From Solirubrobacteraceae bacterium (lineage in GTDB: Bacteria; Actinomycetota; Thermoleophilia; Solirubrobacterales; Solirubrobacteraceae), in the NCBI GenBank assembly GCA_016462625.1, contig JAEMSV010000127.1:1-9677 (forward strand): a stretch of 9,677 nucleotides of DNA, given 5' to 3'. The notes under the pieces were generated by a model, which did no database searches, was not told the origin of the DNA, and saw only the letters and a list, made by a program, of their open reading frames with translations. This document shows, in pieces, positions 1-5,903 of the stretch. Both the position numbers and the translations under genes were made by a program. The stretch's first letter is position 1, and each line of letters begins with the position of its first letter.

Positions 1-41
1 GGGCCGGTGGGCCCCGCCGGACCGGCAGGACCCGCCGGCCC
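1..41 (-). repeat. Collagen-like Gly-X-Y triplet repeat (start of tail)
   Basis: On the minus strand, codons for residues 243-255 of the DUF3494 protein read as Gly-Pro-Ala three times, then Gly-Pro-Thr and Gly. The repeat continues past the window edge, so its full length is unknown. Bacterial collagen-like repeats commonly form triple-helical stalks or linkers; here it directly follows the DUF3494 domain after a short Pro-rich linker. Confidence 0.8.
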
Positions 42-767
42 GACGATCACGGGCGGCGGCGTCGCGCAGCGCGCCGTGTGGATCGCGTTCGAGTCCATGG
101 TGATGGCGCCGTCATCGGCCATCAGCCGGCCGTCGACGCGGGTGTTCGCCCCGACGGTGATCCCCACGTCCGCCATGAGCGTCCCGGTGAACCGCGCCGC
201 CGCGCCGAAGGTCACCGAGCCGCCGACGACCCAGAACACGTTGCACGCCTGCGCCTTGTCGACCAGCGCGACGTTCGTCGCCGCTGCCGCGGTCAGCGCG
301 CCGCCGATCTGAAAGATGAAGACCGCATCGGGGTTGCCGCCGCCGTCCAGCGTCAGCGTTCCGCCCGAGAACCCCATCGCCGCCGGGGTGTTGTACACGC
401 CCGCGGTGTACGTCTTGCCGATGAGGTCCGCGGTGCCGAACGGCACACCGGGCCGCAGGGCCGCATCGCCGTAGGCGGCGTCCAGACTCGTCTTCGCGGT
501 CGCCGCGGCGGCGTCGCCGAGGTGCGTCTCGCCGAGCACGATCGGGGTGCCCGCCAGCGCGGATGCGGGTGAGACGCCGAGGCTCTCGGACATCGCCGTC
601 GGGCCGGTGCTCGTGACCGAGAACCCGGCCAGGACCGAGTAGGACTCGGCGTCACCCAGATCGACGGGTTCGATCGCGAGCGCCGGCGCGGCGCAGCCGA
701 CCACCGCGACGGCGGCACAGCATGAGACGACAAGAGAGCGGCTGAACGTGGACGTGCATCGGAACAT
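1..767 (-). CDS. Secreted DUF3494 ice-binding-like protein with collagen-like tail (C-terminus cut by window edge)
   Basis: 255 codons are visible from the ATG at 767-765, with the stop beyond the left edge. Residues 1-31 form a signal peptide: basic start, hydrophobic core, and an ALA cleavage site before Ile32. A VVGC sequence ending at Cys25 could instead be a lipobox. Residues about 36-232 match the DUF3494 ice-binding family: the opening LGDAESYSVLAG, the SESLGVSP segment, the FWVVGGS stretch, and the TGTLMA plus DGRLMADDGAITMDSN ending typical of its beta-solenoid. Many family members bind ice or inhibit recrystallisation outside the cell, but others are general surface adhesins, so ice activity is not proven. 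From residue 243 the chain becomes Gly-Pro-Ala/Thr triplets, a collagen-like tail of unknown length. An AAGGGTG Shine-Dalgarno lies 6 bases before the ATG, which supports this start. Family assignment is secure; function is inferred. Confidence 0.88.
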   Translation of the reverse strand, partial: MFRCTSTFSRSLVVSCCAAVAVVGCAAPALAIEPVDLGDAESYSVLAGFSVTSTGPTAMSESLGVSPASALAGTPIVLGETHLGDAAAATAKTSLDAAYGDAALRPGVPFGTADLIGKTYTAGVYNTPAAMGFSGGTLTLDGGGNPDAVFIFQIGGALTAAAATNVALVDKAQACNVFWVVGGSVTFGAAARFTGTLMADVGITVGANTRVDGRLMADDGAITMDSNAIHTARCATPPPVIVGPAGPAGPAGPTG

Positions 768-789
768 CGATGACACCCTTCAAGGTGGG

Positions 790-818
790 AGTATCGTGAC
801 TATCGTCACAAACTTGAA
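790..818 (-). promoter_or_regulatory. Candidate promoter of the DUF3494 gene with a palindrome in its spacer
   Basis: On the minus strand a weak -35 (TTCAAG, 818-813) is followed after exactly 17 bases by a -10-like GATACT (795-790), about 22 bases before the ATG. The spacer holds an inverted repeat GTGAC-TATC-GTCAC (796-809), placed where a repressor could block RNA polymerase. The same arrangement (TTCACC, 17 bases, GATACT) is found before the amt gene. Promoter elements were found by eye and neither hexamer is a strong consensus match. Confidence 0.33.
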
Positions 819-844
819 CACCTGAGCGCATCCGTCCCGAGACT

Positions 845-864
845 GGACAGAGAGACATCTGTCC
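845..864. promoter_or_regulatory. Inverted repeat, possible operator or terminator
   Basis: GGACAGA and TCTGTCC form 7-base arms around a 6-base spacer. It lies between the DUF3494 promoter and the end of the Ku remnant, in non-coding DNA. It could be an upstream operator for the DUF3494 gene or a short hairpin. It lacks a T-run, so an intrinsic terminator is less likely. Confidence 0.35.
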
Positions 865-886
865 CACTTGTCCTAGGTGCCGGCTT

Positions 887-1018
887 TCACCGCCGCGAGT
901 CCTCCGTCGCGGAGTGGACCCTGATGGGAAGGACCACCTCCCCGAACGTGATCGTGCCGTTCCAGATGGAGCGAGGCGCCGAGCCGCGCGAGTACCCCGC
1001 ACCCTTGCCGTCGAACAT
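887..1018 (-). pseudogene. Remnant of a Ku-type DNA-end-binding protein gene (N-terminal end only)
   Basis: A minus-strand frame of 43 codons from an ATG at 1018-1016 to a TGA at 889-887 contains SIWNGTITFGEVVLPIRVHS followed by ATED. This is the hallmark N-terminus of bacterial Ku, the protein that binds DNA ends and recruits LigD in non-homologous end joining. Functional bacterial Ku is roughly 250-320 residues. Here the frame stops a few codons after the motif, and no Ku-like sequence was found in the other minus-strand frames downstream (886-780). The first 15 residues (MFDGKGAGYSRGSAP) are not typical of Ku. No good Shine-Dalgarno precedes the ATG. I read it as a deletion remnant. A very short expressed peptide cannot be excluded but would lack the ring-forming core. 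Confidence 0.68.
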
Positions 1019-1019
1019 C

Positions 1020-1045
1020 GCATCATTGCATCATCATGCTAAGAT
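1020..1045 (+). promoter_or_regulatory. Candidate promoter/operator of the toxin-antitoxin module (leaderless)
   Basis: A -10-like TAAGAT (1040-1045) ends 6 bases before the antitoxin ATG at 1052, so transcription would begin at or next to the start codon. No Shine-Dalgarno is present. Both facts fit a leaderless mRNA, which is common in actinobacteria. Overlapping it are two direct copies of GCATCAT (1020-1026 and 1028-1034) and an inverted repeat GCAT-CATC-ATGC (1028-1039). These suit binding by a ribbon-helix-helix antitoxin for autoregulation. No clear -35 was seen. Confidence 0.45.
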
Positions 1046-1051
1046 TCTGCG

Positions 1052-1279
1052 ATGGCGAAGGTCCGGACAACGCTGTCGGTCGACCCCGAGGTTCTGCGCG
1101 CCGTGAAGCTGCGCGCCGCCCACACCGGCAAGGGGGAGAGCGAGGTGATCGAGGAGGCCCTCCGCCGCGAGCTCGGCCTCGACCTGCTCGATCAGCTCTG
1201 GGCCAAGGCCGACATGGGCGAGGACGACGCGATGGACCTCGCGGTCGAAGCCCAGCACGCCACACGCCGTCGTTCGTAA
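1052..1279 (+). CDS. Ribbon-helix-helix antitoxin (VapB/CopG-like)
   Basis: 75 residues. Residues 1-40 fit a ribbon-helix-helix DNA-binding domain: a short basic strand (KVRTTLSVD), a first helix (PEVLRAVKLRAAHTG) and a second helix beginning at the conserved KGESEVIEEALRREL. The acidic C-terminal half (LDLLDQLWAKADMGEDDAMDL) would be the part that wraps and blocks the toxin. The partner toxin starts 3 bases after this stop, the normal antitoxin-first order. Expected role: neutralise the PIN ribonuclease and repress the shared promoter. The start at 1052 is chosen because it gives the complete first strand and fits the leaderless promoter. Confidence 0.83.
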   Translation: MAKVRTTLSVDPEVLRAVKLRAAHTGKGESEVIEEALRRELGLDLLDQLWAKADMGEDDAMDLAVEAQHATRRRS

Positions 1280-1282
1280 CCC

Positions 1283-1705
1283 GTGCGCGCGGTTCTCGAC
1301 GTCAACGTCCACGTCTCCGCGCTGCTCTCCCGCGGGGGCGCCCCCGCTGCACTGCTGCGGCTCTGGCTCGAGGGCCGGTTCGAGCTGCTGGTCTCCCCAC
1401 TGCTGCTGCATGAGCTCACGCGGACCCTGACCTACCCCAAGCTCCGCAAGCGCATCGCCGCGGACCAGGCGACCGACTATGTGCACCTGCTCGCACGCTC
1501 GGCAACGACGTGCACCGACGCACCGGCCGAAGCGCGATTCCGGAGCGAGGATCCCGCGGACGACTACCTCATTGGCCTCGCAGCCTCCGAGCGCGCGCTG
1601 CTCGTCTCCGGCGACGCGCACCTGCTCGCCCTCGAGGCGCAGCTCGTCCCCGTCTACCCCCCGCGCGCGTTCCTCGAGCTGCTCGACGTCAGCGCCGGCC
1701 GCTGA
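1283..1705 (+). CDS. PIN-domain toxin ribonuclease (VapC-like, COG1569 type)
   Basis: 140 residues from a GTG start at 1283, 3 bases after the antitoxin stop and probably translated by coupling. The whole length is one PIN domain. The acidic metal-binding set is intact: Asp6 in VLDVNVHVSALL, Glu44 in LLLHELTRTL, Asp93/Asp94 in EDPADDYLIGLA, and Asp111 in LLVSGDAHLL. The pattern and length fit the 'putative toxin-antitoxin toxin component, PIN family' group rather than classical mycobacterial VapC. Members are Mg-dependent endoribonucleases that cut tRNA, rRNA or mRNA; the target here is unknown. The stop lies only 6 bases from the stop of the convergent demethylase gene. Confidence 0.85.
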   Translation: MRAVLDVNVHVSALLSRGGAPAALLRLWLEGRFELLVSPLLLHELTRTLTYPKLRKRIAADQATDYVHLLARSATTCTDAPAEARFRSEDPADDYLIGLAASERALLVSGDAHLLALEAQLVPVYPPRAFLELLDVSAGR

Positions 1706-1711
1706 TCCGGC

Positions 1712-2707
1712 TCAAGCTGCCGCCTCGCCCGTCCGCTCGACCAGCCAGTCGACCGCAATGTCGCGGAACCGCGTCAGCCCCTTGTAGTCCACGAGATCCT
1801 CGGGCAGCGTCGCCAGGACGCGCTGCAGGCGGAGCGCCCACGCGGGCACCGTGCAGATCTCGTCGAAGGACAGCATGTACGTGTGGATGGGGAACATCAC
1901 CGCGTTGCTGCGCGGCAGGCGCACGAAGTGCTGGACCTCCACGCGCAGGTGCAGCCGCTCGCCGATCTCCTCCAAGCGCAGCGCCGACCGATCCGGGCCC
2001 CACTCGTGGTAAGTCTCCGTGTTCGTGTCGAGCCGCCGGCCGATCGTGAGCGTCCAGTTCGTGCGCCGGTAGTCCTCGCCCGCGCGCAGGCGCAGGAGGA
2101 ACTGGTTGGCCCGCGGGAGGACGCCGAGCTCGTGCACGCGCGGCACCGGGCCGTGGATCTCCAGGAAGCTCATCCCCAGGTCGAAGTCGAGCGACCAGTC
2201 GGCGCCGAACGTGAGGATCCCCGCGTCGAACCAGAGCTTGCCCTCACGCTGGTCGAGCAGCTCGATGTCCTCCTGGACCTGGCGGCAGATCCACTCGAAC
2301 GGCTCGAGCGGGAGCGTCGACGGGTCGCCCAGGACGAACTCCTGCTCGATGCCCATGGGCCGGTTGGTCCACCGCATGCGGTCGCCGTCGCGGCGCAGCT
2401 CGAACTGCTCGGGCACGTCGGCCGCGAGCTGCTCGCAGAGGTACTCGACGACGTCCCAGGCGGCGTCGGCCATGTGGTCCATGACCTGGCAGCGGCGCGG
2501 GTCGCGCTCGAGGATCTCGGCCCGCAGGCGGACCTCGTCGAGGTAGTGCTCGTCGGTGACGATCACGCGCTCGCCCCACGTCCCGACGCCGTTCGATCTC
2601 GGGCCGGGCGCCGGCTCGATGTTCGTCGAGTACATGTAGCTGTCGCCGTCGAACGGGAAGGGGAACTCCGCGACGGTCGCCGGGAGCTGCGTCAGGTGTG
2701 GGGTCAT
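1712..2707 (-). CDS. Haem-dependent oxidative N-demethylase subunit (DUF3445), likely dimethylamine monooxygenase catalytic subunit
   Basis: 331 residues from ATG 2707-2705. The protein matches the DUF3445 / haem-dependent oxidative demethylase alpha-subunit family: an N-terminal aromatic FPFPFDGDSYMYSTNI, a central LGDPSTLPLEPFEWICRQVQ, a FGADWSLDFDLGMSFLEIHGPVP core, and a C-terminal NWTLTIGRRLDTN...HLRVEVQHFVRLPRSNAVMFPIHTYM region. In characterised homologues this PAS-like fold binds haem b and oxidatively removes a methyl group from dimethylamine, giving methylamine and formaldehyde. Electrons would come from the reductase immediately upstream. Its ATG overlaps the reductase TGA (ATGA), so the two are translationally coupled. 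It is the last gene of the operon. The published dmm letter for this subunit is not certain to me, so no symbol is given. No haem ligand residue is asserted. Demethylation of a related secondary or tertiary amine is the main alternative. Confidence 0.85.
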   Translation of the reverse strand: MTPHLTQLPATVAEFPFPFDGDSYMYSTNIEPAPGPRSNGVGTWGERVIVTDEHYLDEVRLRAEILERDPRRCQVMDHMADAAWDVVEYLCEQLAADVPEQFELRRDGDRMRWTNRPMGIEQEFVLGDPSTLPLEPFEWICRQVQEDIELLDQREGKLWFDAGILTFGADWSLDFDLGMSFLEIHGPVPRVHELGVLPRANQFLLRLRAGEDYRRTNWTLTIGRRLDTNTETYHEWGPDRSALRLEEIGERLHLRVEVQHFVRLPRSNAVMFPIHTYMLSFDEICTVPAWALRLQRVLATLPEDLVDYKGLTRFRDIAVDWLVERTGEAAA

Positions 2708-3657
2708 AGGTCGAGGACCAGGGGGCCGGAGGAGCAGCGCGACACGCACGGCATGACCGCGGTGGCGCGCTCGGACGGGTCGAGGAAGGCGTCGCGGTGG
2801 TCGGCCGTGCCGCCGACCAGGCCGGTCCGACACTCGCCGCAGAAGCCGAGACGGCACAGCGACGGCGGCGCCGCGCCCGCGTCCTCGAGCGCGTCGAGAA
2901 GCGTCACGCCCTCGGGGACGGCGAGGTCGAGACCGCTGCGGGCCAGCCGGACGGTGAACGGATCCATCGGACCGGTGTCCGCGGCGAAGCGCTCGAGGTG
3001 CACGCGGGTCGACGGCCAGCCGAGCTGGTAGGCGGCGGCCGTGACGGCGTCCATCATCGGCGCCGGGCCGCAGACCGAGAGGTGGGTCCCGAGGGGCTGC
3101 TCCGGGAGCACCCGCTCGCGCAGGTACGCCATCAGCGCCGCGCCGTCGGGGTCCTCCCAGGTCGTCAGGCGCAGGCCGCACAGCGCCTGCAGCTCGTCGA
3201 CCAGCGGCGCCGCGGCGGCGTCGCGGAACGCGTGGTGCAGCTCGAAATCGGTGCCCGTGCGCAGCAGCGCGTGGACGTAGGAGACGAACGGGGTGATGCC
3301 GATCCCGCCCGCGACGAGCACGTGCCTGCACGCCGTCGCCGGCGGGGCGAAGAAGTTCTGCGGGGTCTCGATCGTCAGGACGTCACCGGCCTGGACGTCC
3401 TCGTGCATCGCCACCGACCCGCGACCGCCCTCGATGCGGCGCACGGCGATCCGATAGGCGTCGGTTCGCCACGGCTCGGACGCGAGCGAGTAGGGGTTGC
3501 GGCGGGGGCGCGGCCCGTTCGGCACGTGCACGACGACGTGGCTCCCGGGCGAGAACGCGGGCAGCACCGTGCCGGGCTCGGGCGTGAGGGTCAGCACGCG
3601 GACGTCGTCGGCGACGGTGTCGGCCTCGGCGACGCGGACGGACAGGGCTACGGCCAC
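2704..3657 (-). CDS. PDR/VanB-type oxidoreductase, flavin and [2Fe-2S] electron donor (DmmB-like)
   Basis: 317 residues from a GTG at 3657-3655, overlapping the end of dmmA by 10 bases; no ATG is suitably placed. Domain order is that of phthalate dioxygenase reductase/VanB. The flavin-binding barrel has RNPYSLAS (residues 53-60) and GRGSVAMHE (79-86). The NAD(P)H domain has LVAGGIGITPFVS (114-126) and later a SVCGPAPMM loop. The C-terminal plant-type ferredoxin domain carries Cys268, Cys273 and Cys276 (C-x4-C-x2-C) plus Cys304 in PCVSRC. It should pass electrons from NAD(P)H through flavin and the iron-sulfur cluster to the haem demethylase encoded by the next gene. A second cysteine, Cys308, follows where relatives often have a non-cysteine residue. 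Family is certain; the partnership is inferred from operon position and from the known multi-component dimethylamine monooxygenase. Confidence 0.88.
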   Translation of the reverse strand: MAVALSVRVAEADTVADDVRVLTLTPEPGTVLPAFSPGSHVVVHVPNGPRPRRNPYSLASEPWRTDAYRIAVRRIEGGRGSVAMHEDVQAGDVLTIETPQNFFAPPATACRHVLVAGGIGITPFVSYVHALLRTGTDFELHHAFRDAAAAPLVDELQALCGLRLTTWEDPDGAALMAYLRERVLPEQPLGTHLSVCGPAPMMDAVTAAAYQLGWPSTRVHLERFAADTGPMDPFTVRLARSGLDLAVPEGVTLLDALEDAGAAPPSLCRLGFCGECRTGLVGGTADHRDAFLDPSERATAVMPCVSRCSSGPLVLDL

Positions 3658-4208
3658 AGCGGCTCCGGTTCGGGAAGGTCGCCGGGCAGCTCCGCGTCGG
3701 CCTGGAAGCCGAGGTACGCGTTGCGGCGGCGCGAGTAGTGGTGGTAGGCGATGAGGGTGCGGCCGCAGCCGGCGCACGGCGCCGTCGATGTCGTGACCCC
3801 GTCGGTGATCTCCGAGCAGTGGACGCACCAGATGCGGCGCGCGCGAGTGCCCGTCACCGCGGAGACGATCTCCGCGTCGCTGAGGCCGGCGGCCCGCGCG
3901 TGATGGGTCACGTCGCGCACGAGCGCCTCACTGCCGGCGGCGTAGACCCGCACCCCGACGGTCGCCCTCGCGAGCGCGTCGTCGAGGGCGGCCAGCAGGC
4001 CCGGGACGTCCCGGGCCTGCACGCCGAGCAGCAGTGGCTCGACCACCGCCGCGACCGCGCTCCCCTCAGAGAGGAGGCACTCGACTGCCTCGTCGCCGGT
4101 GGGGCCGACGACGAGATGCGCGGTCGCGGTGGGGTCGAGCGCGAGTCGCGCATCGCGCGGCTCGCTGGTATGCCGGGGGCTGACGCCGATGGGCGCCGTT
4201 TCCGGCAT
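3648..4208 (-). CDS. dmmA: DmmA-family dimethylamine monooxygenase subunit with C-terminal zinc-ribbon-like motif
   Basis: 186 residues. The first ~115 form a variable, Ala-rich domain. The C-terminal part is highly characteristic: two CxxC pairs (Cys128/Cys131 and Cys145/Cys148, 13 residues between) make a zinc-ribbon or rubredoxin-like knuckle, followed by HHYSRRRNAYLGFQADAELP (156-175). This ending matches what I know of the DmmA family linked to the dimethylamine monooxygenase. Its precise role is not settled; a metal-binding or structural/electron-transfer subunit is likely. A GAGGAG Shine-Dalgarno ending 7 bases before the ATG lies inside the end of the preceding small gene, and the coding gap is 4 bases. 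The gene downstream is its reductase partner. Confidence 0.8.
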   Translation of the reverse strand: MPETAPIGVSPRHTSEPRDARLALDPTATAHLVVGPTGDEAVECLLSEGSAVAAVVEPLLLGVQARDVPGLLAALDDALARATVGVRVYAAGSEALVRDVTHHARAAGLSDAEIVSAVTGTRARRIWCVHCSEITDGVTTSTAPCAGCGRTLIAYHHYSRRRNAYLGFQADAELPGDLPEPEPLWP

Positions 4209-4212
4209 CCGC

Positions 4213-4419
4213 CTACTCCTCGTGCGGAGGCGTGAACGGCGACGGCGTCATGTCCTCCTCCGTGAGGGAGTGGCCGTGGTTGTGGTTCTCGAGGGCGATC
4301 GTCCGCCAGATGAACCCGCAGAACACGAGGATCGCGAGCGTCAGGCAGAGGACGAAGCCGAGCGAGTCGCCGCCGAAGGTGAAGTAGTCGGCAGCGCCGT
4401 CGAGCGTGTCGGGGAGCAT
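4213..4419 (-). CDS. Small single-pass membrane protein of unknown function
   Basis: 68 residues, between the Amt gene (16-base gap) and dmmA (4-base gap) in the same orientation. An AAAGGA Shine-Dalgarno lies 8 bases before the ATG. There is one hydrophobic segment at about residues 20-43 (LGFVLCLTLAILVFCGFIWR), an acidic, aromatic N-terminus (PDTLDGAADYFTFGGDS), and a cytoplasm- or periplasm-facing tail with a His-rich stretch (ENHNHGHS) followed by acidic and Pro residues. I do not recognise the family. Tight packing, a good ribosome site and typical codon use argue that it is real. Position suggests a partner of the Amt channel or a membrane anchor for the demethylase complex; both are guesses. 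Confidence 0.75.
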   Translation of the reverse strand: MLPDTLDGAADYFTFGGDSLGFVLCLTLAILVFCGFIWRTIALENHNHGHSLTEEDMTPSPFTPPHEE

Positions 4420-4435
4420 GGGTCAGGTCCTTTCG

Positions 4436-5782
4436 TCAGACGCCGGCGGGGGCCTTGGGCGCGCCGTTGGTCGAGATGGGCGGGAAGTCCGGAGCGACCG
4501 TGACCGGCACGCCCTCCGGGAATGCGGCTGCGGGGATCTCGCTTGCGTCCAGGCCGCGGATCTCGACGGCTTCCGGCGTCCGCAGGATGTTGGTCTTCTT
4601 CAGGCCCCACGAGAGGACGTAGCCCGGGATGAAGCCCAGGGCGGCGAACACGCAGGCGCAGATGAACTGCCCCCACAGCGTCGTCTCGGGGAAGGGGCTG
4701 AGGTTCGGATAGCCGAACGCGAACACCCCGGCCATGATCAGCGAGTAGAAGCCGATCACGCCGTGGACGCTGACGGCGCCGACGGCGTCGTCGATCTTCA
4801 GCTTCTTCTCGACGAACCCGGCGATCGGGACGATCAGCAGGCCCGCGACGACGGCGATGAGGAACGCCAGCGCCGGGTTGTAGACGTCGATGCCCGACGC
4901 GACGCCGATGACCCCGGCCAGACCGCCGGACACCGTCCAGAACGGCTCGCCCTTGGAGACGATGAACGCCCCGATGATGCCGCCGGCGAGGCCCATCAGC
5001 ATGTTGAAGACCATCGCCGAGAGGTTCACCGGCGTGCCGTAGATCGTGGTGTAGCCCTCCGCCGTGTAGACGACGCAGCCCATCATGAACCCGAAGAAGC
5101 CCGTGTAGATGAGCAGCAGGCCGAGCATCGAGAGCGGCAGGTTGTGACCACGGATGGTCACCGCCGTGCCGTCGGGCAGGAACTTGCCGACGCGCGGACC
5201 CAGGTTGATCAGGACCCCGAGCGTGAAGGCGCCGGCGATCAGATGCACGCAGCCGGCGGCGCCGACGTCGTGCAGGCCGAGCTCGGTGAGCATCCAGCCC
5301 GAGCCGTGCCAGCCCCACGCCGCGCCGATGATCCAGATCACCGAGCCGAGGATGGCGGTCAGGATGAAGTACGCGCCCATCCGGATCCGCTCGATGACCG
5401 CGCCCGAGAGGATCGAGCCGGTGGTCGCCGCGAACATCGCGAACGCGCCCCAGAACACGCCGCTGGCGCTGTCCTGGAGGTTCGGCCCCATGTTCGCGCT
5501 CCACGGCAGCGCGGCCTTCGCGAGGTCGTCGAGCCGGGGAACACCTGTCGGCATCGAGTTGTAGAGGAACCACCCCACGAAGAAGAAGGATGGAATGACG
5601 ATCGCGAGCGTCATCAGGTTCTTCATGGCGGCCGCCAGGACGTTCTTCACCCGCGACGCGCCTGCCTCGTACGAGAGGAAGCCGGCGTGGATGAGGAACA
5701 TCAGCGCGATCGACACCCAGTAGAAGAACTCGACGTTCGTCGTCGTCTGGAGGTCGAGGGCTGTCTGTACCTGTTCGTTCAT
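4436..5782 (-). CDS. amt: Amt/MEP-family ammonium (methylammonium) transporter
   Basis: 448 residues with about eleven hydrophobic segments, the usual Amt length and topology. The twin pore histidines are present as His180 (HDVGAAGCVH) and His340 (DDAVGAVSVHGVIGF), with the structural Asp172 eight residues before the first, the same spacing as in E. coli AmtB. The GAVIERIRMGAY segment (127-138) and the cytoplasmic tail ILRTPEAVEIRGLDASE are also typical; the tail is where PII proteins regulate. The pore segment reads GFFGFMMGC (228-236) instead of the usual GWFGFNAGS. It heads an operon with the demethylase genes rather than with glnK, pointing to uptake of methylammonium or recapture of ammonium released during amine breakdown. 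Start chosen at ATG 5782-5780, the last Met before the first conserved segment; the ribosome site is weak. Confidence 0.93.
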   Translation of the reverse strand: MNEQVQTALDLQTTTNVEFFYWVSIALMFLIHAGFLSYEAGASRVKNVLAAAMKNLMTLAIVIPSFFFVGWFLYNSMPTGVPRLDDLAKAALPWSANMGPNLQDSASGVFWGAFAMFAATTGSILSGAVIERIRMGAYFILTAILGSVIWIIGAAWGWHGSGWMLTELGLHDVGAAGCVHLIAGAFTLGVLINLGPRVGKFLPDGTAVTIRGHNLPLSMLGLLLIYTGFFGFMMGCVVYTAEGYTTIYGTPVNLSAMVFNMLMGLAGGIIGAFIVSKGEPFWTVSGGLAGVIGVASGIDVYNPALAFLIAVVAGLLIVPIAGFVEKKLKIDDAVGAVSVHGVIGFYSLIMAGVFAFGYPNLSPFPETTLWGQFICACVFAALGFIPGYVLSWGLKKTNILRTPEAVEIRGLDASEIPAAAFPEGVPVTVAPDFPPISTNGAPKAPAGV

Positions 5783-5811
5783 TGGGCGGCGTCCCGTGAG
5801 TGAGTGCGGTC

Positions 5812-5825
5812 GGCCCCGCGGGGCC
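5812..5825. promoter_or_regulatory. Perfect GC palindrome in the amt leader
   Basis: GGCCCCGCGGGGCC is a perfect 14-base palindrome about 30 bases upstream of the amt start. In the predicted amt mRNA leader it could form a very stable short hairpin. It could act in attenuation or mRNA stability, or be a chance product of high GC content. Confidence 0.3.
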
Positions 5826-5837
5826 CGTATCCCGGCG

Positions 5838-5866
5838 AGTATCCGGGTGCTGTGCCAACGGGTGAA
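5838..5866 (-). promoter_or_regulatory. Candidate amt-dmm operon promoter
   Basis: On the minus strand TTCACC (5866-5861) and GATACT (5843-5838) are separated by exactly 17 bases, about 56 bases before the amt ATG. The resulting leader would contain the GC palindrome. A second GGATAC copy lies 12 bases further downstream (5832-5827), and the same CGGGATAC string recurs before mgsA at 6796-6803. Hexamers are imperfect, so this is tentative. Confidence 0.33.
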
Positions 5867-5890
5867 GGGACCGGGTGTCGGAACCCGATA

Positions 5891-5903
5891 GACATATATG
5901 TCC
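5891..5903. promoter_or_regulatory. Palindromic box between amt and gntR (candidate GntR operator)
   Basis: GACATATATGTC is a perfect 12-base palindrome followed by C, in an otherwise GC-rich intergenic region. Its TATATG could also serve as the gntR -10. A similar box (GACAAATGAGTCC) sits before mgsA, 10 of 13 positions identical, and both are preceded by GGGTGTCGG (5873-5881 and 6790-6798). GntR-family repressors bind short palindromes of this sort. An ATG at 5898 lies inside the palindrome and is therefore unlikely to be the gntR start. Confidence 0.5.

Noticed and set aside
78..572. Long plus-strand open frame opposite the DUF3494 gene
   Set aside because: Its Arg-rich translation has no recognisable domain and the minus strand encodes a clear DUF3494 protein with signal peptide and ribosome site.
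1034..1621. Minus-strand frame of 195 codons across the toxin-antitoxin pair
   Set aside because: The plus strand carries intact ribbon-helix-helix and PIN motifs with correct spacing; the minus frame is a GC-rich shadow.
1883..3031. Plus-strand frame of 382 codons opposite the demethylase and reductase genes
   Set aside because: It has no family motifs, and it lies opposite two overlapping genes with strong conserved residues.
3658..3828. Longer reductase start within dmmA
   Set aside because: The upstream 57 codons are out-of-frame dmmA sequence without flavodoxin-reductase similarity; the GTG at 3657 gives the normal N-terminus.
4406..5803. Plus-strand frame of 465 codons opposite the amt gene
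   Set aside because: It is a charged low-complexity translation typical of antisense frames in GC-rich DNA; the opposite strand has all Amt pore residues.
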